5,516 bases of DNA from a bacterium (GTDB taxonomy: Bacteria > Vulcanimicrobiota > CADAWZ01). The translations under genes and the position numbers were made by a program. This document shows positions 1 to 5,516 of the stretch, piece after piece (position 1 is the stretch's first letter; each line of letters opens with the position of its first letter). The notes beneath the pieces were generated by a model that saw only the letters and a list, made by a program, of their open reading frames with translations, did no database searches and was not told the DNA's origin. Location: NCBI GenBank assembly GCA_024409025.1, contig JAKSUM010000102.1, positions 1 through 5,516 of the forward strand, written 5' to 3'.

Positions 1-75
1 AATTTTGAGAAAGCTAACAGGAAAGCTAATGCTGGAAAATTTGCTCCCAGAAGCTATTCTGAGAAAGACTGGTAG
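1..75 (+). CDS. 3' end of an upstream gene, probably a Bat-operon VWA/TPR protein (BatB/BatC-like)
   Basis: Frame 1 is open from the left edge to a TAG stop at 73-75 and gives 24 residues that begin NFEKANRKAN and end SYSEKDW. Only this C-terminal tail is visible, so no domain can be assigned directly. The case for a real gene is positional: its stop lies 4 bases before the best batD start at 80, the tight spacing seen throughout the window. A short basic, low-complexity tail ending in an acidic/basic-Asp-Trp motif resembles ends I recall for TPR-containing Bat proteins, and batA/batB/batC normally precede batD. The identity is therefore an inference from gene order. The tail holds a KAN-x-KAN repeat encoded by two copies of a 9-base word (9-17 and 21-29). 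Confidence 0.6.
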   Translation, partial: NFEKANRKANAGKFAPRSYSEKDW

Positions 76-79
76 AGTT

Positions 80-1873
80 ATGGGAAAGTCTTTTATGTCT
101 GTCGCCGTTCTTTGTATCTGCTTTATTGCTTTGACTGTATCTGTTTATTCGGCTCCGAAGCTTGATTCTGATGTTGACAGGACAAAAATAGGCAAAGGCG
201 AGCCTCTTGTTCTTACCGTTACTGTTGATGAGGCTGATGCCGAGCCGGATCTTGTTGAAGACGGTGATTTTTCGCTAGCAGGGCAATCGGTCTTTACCTC
301 GACAGAGATAATAAATTTTAATATGAAGGTCAAAAAGACTTTTAAATTTACCCTTCTGCCAAAGAGGGAAGGCAGGCTCATGACTCCTGAGGTGACAATT
401 TCTGCAGGCGGCGATTTAATTAAAGCCCCGAGACATTCTGTCGAGGTATCTGAAAAATTCGCCTCAAAATCCCCTATTTCCAGACATGGAAGGAGTGGGG
501 CTTTTGAGGATGATGAGGATGATGAGGATGGCGTAGGATCGCTTTTCGGGCAGATGAGAAAAATGCGGGAAGCTGTCAGCAGGGCTGAAAAACAGGGGCT
601 ATATCCTTTTTCTTCCAGGCCAAGAGATCCTGAGATTTTTATGAGGGCGTCTCTTGGTGCTGAAAAGGCATATGTAAACCAGCAGATTCTTCTGAATATG
701 GATGTTTATATTCCTGAAGGATATAATACGGACATAAGATTTCTCCCTTCTGTAAATGAGGGGATTATGATACAGCAGATAGAGCCGGATAAGGAGATTC
801 CCCACGAGGAAAACGGAACATATTACACAATAAGAAGGATTTCCGTTGCAATATATCCGATGAAATCCGGAGATTACAGGCTTAAGCCCTTCAAGGCAAA
901 TTGGTTCTCGTCCTTTTCCGGCACGCATACTCTGGAAACGGACGAATTTGATCTTCATGTAGATGATCTTCCTCAGCCTGCTCCTGCTGATTTTTGCGGA
1001 GGTGTCGGAAATTTTGAACTTAAGGCAGAGTGTCCGACAGCATCAGCAATGGTATCAAAGCCGTTTTCCGTTGTTTTTTCCGCTACAGGCAAGGGAAACG
1101 CTTCTTCCGTCACTATAGATGTTCCCGAAGCGGACGGGGCGGACAGGTTTGATTCCTCTGAATCCATTGAGAGGGTTATCGACGGCGATACTCTTAAGGA
1201 AACCAAAAAGGTTGCCGTAAATTATGTGCCTCACTCAAAGGGCAGGGTTACTGTCCACTCTGTTACTGCATCATTTTTTAATCCGGAAACAGGTAAATAT
1301 TATTCGAAAACTTCGCCAGAGATCTCTGTAAATGCGGTAGGGGAGGGGATTAAGGCCTCTTCGGCAGGACCTGCCGAAAAGCAGGAGCCTTCTATCGGTA
1401 TTCCTTCTTTTTCTATAAAGAGTGATATGACGGAGGGGACGGGAAAAGGACTGGCAGGTAATCCTTTTGCCATATCGGCAGCTCTGCTTCCCCTGCTGAT
1501 TTTGCTTTCAATGACTGTATTTTCCAGGACTTCCCTGAAAATAAGAACGAAGGAATCCTCAGGAAGGTTTTTGACAGAACTGAAAAAATCATTGAAAAAG
1601 GCGGAAGCCGATGATGACATAAGTGTTCTGAATGATGCCTTTTTCTCGTATATTTCTTCAAAGCTTTCGCTTGACAAGGGCATCTCTGTGAGAAAGATGC
1701 TTACGGAGCTGAAGGAAAAATCAGGCGATGAAATTGCTGAAAAGGCTGGAAGCATTTTCAGACTGTGCGATCATGCCCGATTTGCCGCAGGCAGCGCGGA
1801 TATTGCGAAAATATCCGGAGAATGCCTTGAAACAGCGTCAGAGATTGAGAAAATATTAAAAAAGGAAAAATAA
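80..1873 (+). CDS. batD: BatD-family envelope protein (Bat aerotolerance operon)
   Basis: This is a 597-residue protein from ATG 80. A signal peptide covers about residues 1-25: a lysine at residue 3, a hydrophobic core, and cleavage near VYS-A. Three extracytoplasmic beta-sandwich-like modules follow. Residues 29-124 carry the family's typical KIGKGEPLVLTVTV start and LLPKREG turn. Residues 183-290 form the second module. Residues 304-418 contain FCGGVGNFEL, a GKGN motif and FFNPETGKYY, all characteristic of BatD. An acidic patch (143-151) lies in the linker between modules 1 and 2. One membrane helix (about 463-482) leads into a charged helical cytoplasmic tail of about 115 residues. BatD is thought to work with MoxR, DUF58 and VWA-domain Bat proteins at the membrane. 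The proposed role in oxygen tolerance is not firmly established, and no catalytic residues are expected. A longer reading from TTG 5 is possible but would put 25 non-signal-like residues ahead of the signal peptide and overlap the upstream gene. The stop shares a base with the batE start. Confidence 0.9.
   Translation: MGKSFMSVAVLCICFIALTVSVYSAPKLDSDVDRTKIGKGEPLVLTVTVDEADAEPDLVEDGDFSLAGQSVFTSTEIINFNMKVKKTFKFTLLPKREGRLMTPEVTISAGGDLIKAPRHSVEVSEKFASKSPISRHGRSGAFEDDEDDEDGVGSLFGQMRKMREAVSRAEKQGLYPFSSRPRDPEIFMRASLGAEKAYVNQQILLNMDVYIPEGYNTDIRFLPSVNEGIMIQQIEPDKEIPHEENGTYYTIRRISVAIYPMKSGDYRLKPFKANWFSSFSGTHTLETDEFDLHVDDLPQPAPADFCGGVGNFELKAECPTASAMVSKPFSVVFSATGKGNASSVTIDVPEADGADRFDSSESIERVIDGDTLKETKKVAVNYVPHSKGRVTVHSVTASFFNPETGKYYSKTSPEISVNAVGEGIKASSAGPAEKQEPSIGIPSFSIKSDMTEGTGKGLAGNPFAISAALLPLLILLSMTVFSRTSLKIRTKESSGRFLTELKKSLKKAEADDDISVLNDAFFSYISSKLSLDKGISVRKMLTELKEKSGDEIAEKAGSIFRLCDHARFAAGSADIAKISGECLETASEIEKILKKEK
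506..532 (+). repeat. Short GAT/GAG codon repeat encoding the BatD acidic patch
   Basis: A 9-base unit GAGGATGAT occurs twice and is followed by a partial third copy (GAGGATG). It encodes Glu-Asp-Asp repeats at BatD residues 143-151. The tract is in frame with a 9-base period, so a gain or loss of one unit would leave the reading frame intact. Confidence 0.7.
1360..1378. repeat. Near-contiguous inverted repeat inside batD
   Basis: TTCGGCAG (1360-1367) and CTGCCGAA (1371-1378) are perfect 8-base inverted copies around a GAC loop. Read as DNA, it is a 19-base palindrome with a single central base. It lies in the linker between the third BatD module and the membrane helix, where protein sequence is probably under weak constraint. 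No T tract follows, so it does not look like an intrinsic terminator. Confidence 0.6.
1861..1866 (+). promoter_or_regulatory. Ribosome binding site of batE, inside the end of batD
   Basis: AAAGGA lies 6 bases before the batE ATG at 1873 and within the last codons of batD. With the TAATG stop/start overlap, this suggests that batE is translated by ribosomes finishing batD. Confidence 0.6.
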
Positions 1874-2619
1874 TGCGCCTTTTATTCTGTATATTATTTT
1901 GTTTCTTTATTTTTATTCTGCCGTCATCAGCTTATTCTGATGACTCGAATAGGGAGGCTTTTATAAAGGCGGGCAGACTGTATGGAAGCGGGGATTTCAA
2001 CGGAGCCCTTTCGGAATATGAAGCGCTCATGGACAAGGTCTCTTCTGCTGAGGTCTGTTATAATGCGGCCTGCGCGGCGATCAAATCGGGCAGGAAGGGA
2101 ATGGCGCTTGCATTTCTGCAGAGGGCTTATGACATAAAGCCCGGAGATCCGGCAATCAGATCTCTGAGGTCTTCACTTTGTGAATCCTTGGAGGAGGAAG
2201 GATGCGTGCTTATGCGGCCTTCAGATCTTCCATTTTTAGGAGGATTTACGGAAAATGCCATTGCCTTGTGCTTTTTTGTTTCTGTGTTCGTTTTATGTTC
2301 GTCGGCTCTTATAAACAGGTTCCTGAAAAAGGATTTCTTCTGGATTTATGCCGCCCTCGGGACTGCAGTATGTATAACCGGTCTTTCTCTTGGTGTTGTC
2401 ATGACAAGATTTTCAGGAGACTATGCTGTCATATCCAGTCCTACCGCTGAGGTCAGGGAGTCACAGACCCCTGATTCACAGTGCTTTTCTGTTCTTAAGG
2501 ACGGATGCGAGGTCAGGCTCCTTGCGCAGGAGAACGGATGGATGAGGATTGCGTTTGAAACAAAGGACGGGAGATATTTTGAAGGATGGATTCCTGATAA
2601 GGATGCCGTCAGAATTTAG
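1873..2619 (+). CDS. batE: BatE-like protein: TPR, two membrane helices and SH3-like domain
   Basis: The protein has 248 residues. Residues 1-20 form a hydrophobic signal peptide (cleavage near PSSA-YS). Residues 26-93 hold two TPR-type helical repeats, with KAGRLYGSGDFNGALSEYE in the first and VCYNAACAAIKSGRKGMAL in the second, plus a partial third up to about 110. Two membrane helices follow at about 128-147 and 155-177. The C-terminal part (about 184-248) reads as a bacterial SH3-like domain, with AEVRES near its start, NGWMRI (221-226) and FEGWIPD (236-242). This TPR-TM-TM-SH3 order is typical of BatE. By topology both the TPR part and the SH3 domain should face the periplasm, which suits a scaffold for protein or cell-wall contacts rather than an enzyme. 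It directly follows batD, as in known Bat operons, and is probably translationally coupled to it. The next gene starts 17 bases downstream. Confidence 0.87.
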   Translation: MRLLFCILFCFFIFILPSSAYSDDSNREAFIKAGRLYGSGDFNGALSEYEALMDKVSSAEVCYNAACAAIKSGRKGMALAFLQRAYDIKPGDPAIRSLRSSLCESLEEEGCVLMRPSDLPFLGGFTENAIALCFFVSVFVLCSSALINRFLKKDFFWIYAALGTAVCITGLSLGVVMTRFSGDYAVISSPTAEVRESQTPDSQCFSVLKDGCEVRLLAQENGWMRIAFETKDGRYFEGWIPDKDAVRI

Positions 2620-2623
2620 AGGC

Positions 2624-2629
2624 AGGGAG
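2624..2629 (+). promoter_or_regulatory. Ribosome binding site of the PilV/GspI-like pilin gene
   Basis: AGGGAG is placed 7 bases before ATG 2637. It occupies most of the 17-base gap after batE, leaving no room for a separate terminator and promoter in that gap. Confidence 0.6.
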
Positions 2630-2636
2630 TTCTTAA

Positions 2637-3032
2637 ATGCGGCGAAGAAAAAACGCTCAGACCGGAATGAGTATGATGGAGCTTCTTGTCTCCATAAACA
2701 TAATCGTATTGGGTGTTATGATTATGGCTGTTGTCATGTGTCTTATGATGAAAAACAGTCAGAAGAATCTGGATACTTCATCCATGTATCTGGCGGCAGA
2801 TTCCATCATGAAGGAATACATAGCAAAGAACAAATATGATCCGAGTAATGATACAGTTTCTAATGGCTCAGTCACTTATGCAAACCAGACATACAGATAT
2901 AATCTCTCATGCTCTGATACGGGCAACCGTCTGTATTATATAAAGGTAACTGTCTTTGATGATGCCGGAAAGGCAAAGGTCTATATAAGCACTCTTCAGC
3001 GAAAAGTTGCAGGAGGCTCGGGAACAGAATGA
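2637..3032 (+). CDS. Type IV prepilin-like minor pilin, PilV/GspI type
   Basis: This 131-residue protein has a class III (prepilin) signal: a basic leader of 10 residues beginning MRRRK and ending TG, then mature MSMMELLV with Glu at mature position 5. Predicted cleavage by a PilD-type prepilin peptidase is between Gly10 and Met11. The hydrophobic helix runs to about residue 38. It is followed by SSMYLAADSIMKEYIA, which resembles the alpha-helix continuation of GspI/PilV minor pilins, where LA(x)xxMxE-type sequences are common. The remaining 80 residues look like a small beta-sheet domain with a single Cys (SCSDTG). The small size and its place first in a row of three pilin genes fit the I/V subunit of a pilus-tip or pseudopilus-tip complex. 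Whether the filament is a type IV pilus, a type II secretion pseudopilus or a DNA-uptake pilus cannot be told from the sequence. The stop overlaps the next start (ATGA). Confidence 0.85.
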   Translation: MRRRKNAQTGMSMMELLVSINIIVLGVMIMAVVMCLMMKNSQKNLDTSSMYLAADSIMKEYIAKNKYDPSNDTVSNGSVTYANQTYRYNLSCSDTGNRLYYIKVTVFDDAGKAKVYISTLQRKVAGGSGTE

Positions 3033-3853
3033 TTATAAAAAGAAAAGGATTTACGCTTCTTGAGACGCTTGTTTCCATGGCTCTTTTTTCGGCTGTCCTT
3101 GTAATTGTATTCAATGCTTTTTTAAATATGCAGAAGGCCGCATTCAAGACTCAGGGAAAGAATGACGCAAACAGCCAGATTATACATATGTATAACTCTG
3201 TTGACGGAGAAATTTCAAAAACCAACATAAAGCTTTTCAGATGCTACAGAAGCGGAAAAAGCCCGTATCTTTCCGAGAAGAGATGGTTCGCGTTCCCTGT
3301 TACAGGCAGCCGGACAGGCACTGAAATGCAGAAAAATACAATATGCTCTTCCTATGGGGAGGAGGGCGGAATCGGCTATTCAAGGGTAAGGCTGTTTTTC
3401 GTAAATTACAAACCAGGCTGTTGCGGAGGCTTTAACAGCTGTCCCCATAAGAGCCTGTGCATGGTCGAGCTTCCATTATGTAAAAGCGGTTCCATGGTTC
3501 CCGGACATTCATGCGGCTCCTGCGGTGTTCCTTATGACTATACTACGACGAGAAAATGCATAAGCGCGATGTTTGACGGCGGAGACAGGATTTCTGATTT
3601 TATGAACAAGGGGGCTTCGTATTGCCACAACGTGCAGAATAATATTCTTGATTTGACGATTGATTCTCCGCTTTTCAACTCATCCGAAAGCCAGCTTCTG
3701 TACCTTAATTTTACCGGATCCTTCTTCAGAACCGAAGAAGCCGAAAAATTCCATTTCAGGCCTCAGGGGGTTAATCTTATAAGCCCTTCAGGAGAGACTC
3801 TGAAGTACATAGAAAAAATTTCGTGGACGAGTATTCCAGCCAATATAAAATAA
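3029..3853 (+). CDS. Type IV prepilin-like minor pilin, PilW/GspJ type, with Cys-rich insert
   Basis: The protein has 274 residues. The leader MIIKRKG is followed by mature FTLLETLV with Glu at mature position 5, a textbook prepilin peptidase site after Gly7. The membrane helix runs to about residue 30. The following stretch (about 40-63, with MYNSVDGEISKTNI) resembles the GspJ/PilW helix, in which xxDxxI-type sequences are typical. The body is longer than a typical GspJ (about 200 residues) and includes a stretch with eight cysteines in 47 residues (C131, C132, C138, C144, C151, C162, C165, C177); three more lie outside at 72, 106 and 199. Such a cluster could be a disulfide-rich loop formed in the periplasm or a metal site; the sequence does not decide. 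The start overlaps the preceding stop by 4 bases (ATGA), so translational coupling is likely. AGGAGG at 3011-3016 and GGGA at 3020-3023 are possible ribosome sites. The J/W assignment rests on the N-terminus, size and gene order. Confidence 0.82.
   Translation: MIIKRKGFTLLETLVSMALFSAVLVIVFNAFLNMQKAAFKTQGKNDANSQIIHMYNSVDGEISKTNIKLFRCYRSGKSPYLSEKRWFAFPVTGSRTGTEMQKNTICSSYGEEGGIGYSRVRLFFVNYKPGCCGGFNSCPHKSLCMVELPLCKSGSMVPGHSCGSCGVPYDYTTTRKCISAMFDGGDRISDFMNKGASYCHNVQNNILDLTIDSPLFNSSESQLLYLNFTGSFFRTEEAEKFHFRPQGVNLISPSGETLKYIEKISWTSIPANIK
3721..3740. repeat. Small inverted repeat near the end of the GspJ-like gene
   Basis: CTTCTTC (3721-3727) and GAAGAAG (3734-3740) are perfect 7-base inverted copies around a 6-base loop. 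It is coding sequence (within SFFRTEEAE) and no T run follows. It may be chance. Confidence 0.35.
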
Positions 3854-3860
3854 TTAAGAG

Positions 3861-3867
3861 AAAGGGG
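3861..3867 (+). promoter_or_regulatory. Ribosome binding site that selects ATG 3875 over ATG 3871
   Basis: AAAGGGG is 7 bases from ATG 3875 but only 3 from the out-of-frame ATG at 3871, which would stop after five codons. The spacing and the prepilin leader both favour 3875 as the true start. Confidence 0.6.
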
Positions 3868-3874
3868 ATTATGC

Positions 3875-5516
3875 ATGAAGCTCTTTAAAAGAAAAGGCGT
3901 GCTGCTTCTTGTCACATTATGCATTACCGTCATAATGGGCATATTTTTGATGGGCGTGGTACAGAGCCTTGCTGGCAATATATTCTTCACTAAAAAAGTA
4001 GCAATGGAGATTAAGTCGTATTGGGCTGCAAATGCAGGCATTGAATATGCTAATACAATGCTTGCAAGGTACCCGAAGTGGCCTGCAGAGCATGCAGCTT
4101 CCGGAACTGTCGGTGGCTTTTCTATTTCCGGCGGCGGAAGCGATGCCATAATACATGGCTCTGATTCTTCTTCCGGAGCTGATTTTTATATTCCCTTTTC
4201 TTCGACATCAGGAGCCATAAATTCGGCTGCAGCTTCAAAGGGGCTTGATTTTTATTCCTATAATAATTCTCAAAAGGCAACCCCTCTTATGTTTAGAGCA
4301 TCACCTCTGAAAAATAAGACGGTAAAGGTACCTGCTTACGGAATATATATAGCATCGGAAGGAAGGGCCGGGGCATTTAAGTCCGGAATTGAGGAGCTTG
4401 CTACCGTTGCCCCAGTGACTGCGGCAAGCTCCTCGGGGGCTGTATATGCCGGAGCCTCAATATCTGCTTCAGGTCTTGGAAGCCCTTTGAAAATACAGAC
4501 TAAGACGAATGGGACGAATGTCGGACAGGGAGCCAGCATCGTTTCAAAGGGCGGCATATCCGTATCAACTACGGACTCTTCAAATGCGCCTGTCGATCTT
4601 GGAGGAGGGCATCTGTATGTCTCTTCCGGAGGCGCTTCACTGAACGGCACTTCAATAAAGCCGAAGAGCTTTCTTAATAAGTACGATGTCAGTGTTTTAA
4701 GCTCTGCTTCCATAAAGGAGCCCTCCTTCACCTTTCCGCCGAACAAGGGTAATACGATTCCTGCCGGTACATTCGCATGGGTTCAGATGCCGACTTCCGA
4801 AGAGGAAAATATAATTCTCTATACGGATGTATATATGAGTATATATCCGGAAGATTCCTTTAGGAGCGTATGGTATGATAAGAAGCTGGAGGATGTGAAT
4901 GATGACGGAACGTCATACAGATACGGTGATGCCGGAGGAAGCGGAGAAGGCTCTGAAGGCGGGGAAAATGCTCCTCCTTCTGAAGGCGGCGACACTCCTG
5001 TCTCCACAGATTCATTTGCTGACCAGTATGCCCATTTTATAGCAATGAGGGTCAATAACAGGGCGAAAAGAGACGGAGAGGTAGCTTCGGAGCTGCTTCC
5101 TGGGTATTCGTATTATGAGCCATGCTTTATTCCTGATGATTTGGGCGTGTATACGACCGATGACAAGGGAGAGGCCACAATAAATCTTACGACTCTTGAT
5201 TATGCCTATGCCAAGGAAATAATGAGCCTGAGGACTCAGCTTAAGCAGCAGACTGAGGCTGCTGCCGAGGCGCGCGAGGAACAGGGAGGACCGGTTTTAC
5301 AGCTTCTTGGCAAGATTTTTGGAAGTAAATCATACAAAGCGTTTTTAGAGGCTGAAGAGGCACGTCTTGAGACACAGCGCCAGATAGAAAAATACGAATC
5401 TGACGGAGCCAAGTATGAATTTGTTAAAGTGGATCCCGGCTCGTCAGGCGCCGACAGCTTCTACTGTCTTGTTAAAGCTTCTCAGAATAACAGTGTTCCT
5501 TTTAAGTCTGACGATC
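3875..5516 (+). CDS. Oversized PilX/GspK-like minor pilin (3' end outside the window)
   Basis: The frame is open for 547 codons from ATG 3875 to the right edge with no stop. The leader MKLFKRKG is followed by mature VLLLVTLCITVIMGIFLMGV, so mature position 5 is Val, not Glu. Lack of Glu5 is typical of GspK and seen in PilX-type tip pilins. SYWAANAGIEYA (48-59) matches the AxxAxAGIEYA motif that follows the helix in PilX_N proteins. Residues about 188-262 are rich in short Val/Ile strands separated by Gly, Ser and Asn (GAVYAGASISASG, VSKGGISVSTT), which suggests a beta-solenoid. A Gly/Glu/Ser linker lies at 353-373. Residues about 448-508 are rich in Glu, Gln, Ala, Leu and Arg with a short break, and look like coiled coil. 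It already exceeds usual GspK (about 330) and PilX (about 150-200) lengths. It follows the GspJ-like gene after 21 bases. As third gene in an I-J-K or V-W-X order it probably caps or initiates the filament, and the extra domains may be exposed. The exact filament type is unknown. Confidence 0.82.
   Translation, partial: MKLFKRKGVLLLVTLCITVIMGIFLMGVVQSLAGNIFFTKKVAMEIKSYWAANAGIEYANTMLARYPKWPAEHAASGTVGGFSISGGGSDAIIHGSDSSSGADFYIPFSSTSGAINSAAASKGLDFYSYNNSQKATPLMFRASPLKNKTVKVPAYGIYIASEGRAGAFKSGIEELATVAPVTAASSSGAVYAGASISASGLGSPLKIQTKTNGTNVGQGASIVSKGGISVSTTDSSNAPVDLGGGHLYVSSGGASLNGTSIKPKSFLNKYDVSVLSSASIKEPSFTFPPNKGNTIPAGTFAWVQMPTSEEENIILYTDVYMSIYPEDSFRSVWYDKKLEDVNDDGTSYRYGDAGGSGEGSEGGENAPPSEGGDTPVSTDSFADQYAHFIAMRVNNRAKRDGEVASELLPGYSYYEPCFIPDDLGVYTTDDKGEATINLTTLDYAYAKEIMSLRTQLKQQTEAAAEAREEQGGPVLQLLGKIFGSKSYKAFLEAEEARLETQRQIEKYESDGAKYEFVKVDPGSSGADSFYCLVKASQNNSVPFKSDD
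4391..4434. repeat. Perfect 11-base inverted repeat inside the PilX/GspK-like gene
   Basis: GAGGAGCTTGC (4391-4401) and GCAAGCTCCTC (4424-4434) are exact reverse complements separated by 22 bases. One more G-T wobble pair is possible on the inside (4402/4423) and two on the outside. It lies just before the Gly/Ser beta-rich segment. No T run follows the right arm, so it is not a standard terminator. Confidence 0.75.
4952..4989 (+). repeat. Direct repeat encoding two SEGG motifs in the PilX/GspK-like linker
   Basis: TCTGAAGGCGG occurs at 4952-4962 and again at 4979-4989, 27 bases apart and in the same frame. Each copy encodes Ser-Glu-Gly-Gly within a flexible, proline-containing linker that separates the N-terminal and C-terminal parts of the protein. 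Confidence 0.65.

Noticed and set aside
5..79. TTG start at 5 giving a 622-residue BatD
   Set aside because: The added 25 residues do not resemble a signal sequence, the reading overlaps a frame-1 gene end at 73-75, and ATG 80 begins directly with a signal peptide.
145..1755. Several reverse-strand open frames across batD
   Set aside because: They lie opposite a strongly supported BatD coding region, have low-complexity Ser/Pro/Phe-rich translations, and show no family motifs or ribosome sites.
2620..2636. Possible promoter or terminator between batE and the first pilin
   Set aside because: The gap is 17 bases and mostly ribosome site; no hairpin and no room for a -35/-10 pair inside it. 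A promoter within the batE coding region cannot be excluded.
2202..2839. Forward open frames in another phase over the end of batE and the start of the first pilin
   Set aside because: Their translations show no recognisable domain, and they overlap the TPR/SH3 protein and the prepilin, which are both well supported.
3871..3888. Out-of-frame ATG with a five-codon reading before the long pilin
   Set aside because: It is only 3 bases from the ribosome site and stops at once. I see no sign that it is a leader peptide with regulatory codons.
4391..4440. Inverted repeat as an intrinsic terminator
   Set aside because: The right arm is followed by a G run rather than a T run, and it sits in the middle of an open coding region.
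3763..5055. Reverse-strand open frames across the PilX/GspK-like gene
   Set aside because: The + strand is open for 547 codons with a prepilin leader and PilX_N motif; the reverse frames are short and compositionally typical of antisense shadows.

Overview
The window carries five complete or near-complete genes plus the tail of a sixth, all on the + strand and packed head to tail with almost no intergenic space. The left part (1-2619) is the 3' end of a Bat (aerotolerance-type) operon: the last 24 codons of an upstream gene, then batD and batE. The right part (2637-5516) is a run of three type IV pilin-like or pseudopilin-like minor pilin genes, the last of which runs off the right edge.

The organism cannot be named from this window. 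Signal peptides, a BatD/BatE pair with large domains outside the inner membrane, and a GspI-GspJ-GspK / PilV-PilW-PilX-like pilin set fit a bacterium with a periplasm and a type IV filament machine. GC content looks moderate, codon use looks uniform across all genes, and ATA, AGA and AGG codons are common. Bat operons are known from Bacteroidetes, spirochaetes and various environmental phyla. I saw no sign of a recent foreign insertion, mobile element, CRISPR, rRNA or tRNA.

Layout: 1-75, end of an upstream gene (reading frame 1, stop TAG); 80-1873, batD, with a start that I place downstream of the longest possible ORF start; 1873-2619, batE, whose start shares one base with the batD stop; 2637-3032, a small PilV/GspI-like prepilin; 3029-3853, a PilW/GspJ-like prepilin with a cysteine-rich insert, overlapping its predecessor by 4 bases; 3875-5516+, a very long PilX/GspK-like minor pilin without Glu5, with a probable beta-solenoid middle and a coiled-coil-like region, and no stop in the window.

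How the genes may work together: BatD and BatE are envelope proteins thought to act with MoxR/DUF58/VWA partners encoded upstream. The three pilins follow the order of a pilus-tip initiation complex (I-J-K or V-W-X). The largest gap in the whole window is 21 bases and there is no terminator between batE and the first pilin, so the two modules look co-transcribed. That linkage, the Cys-rich GspJ-like protein and the oversized GspK/PilX-like protein are the most interesting points.
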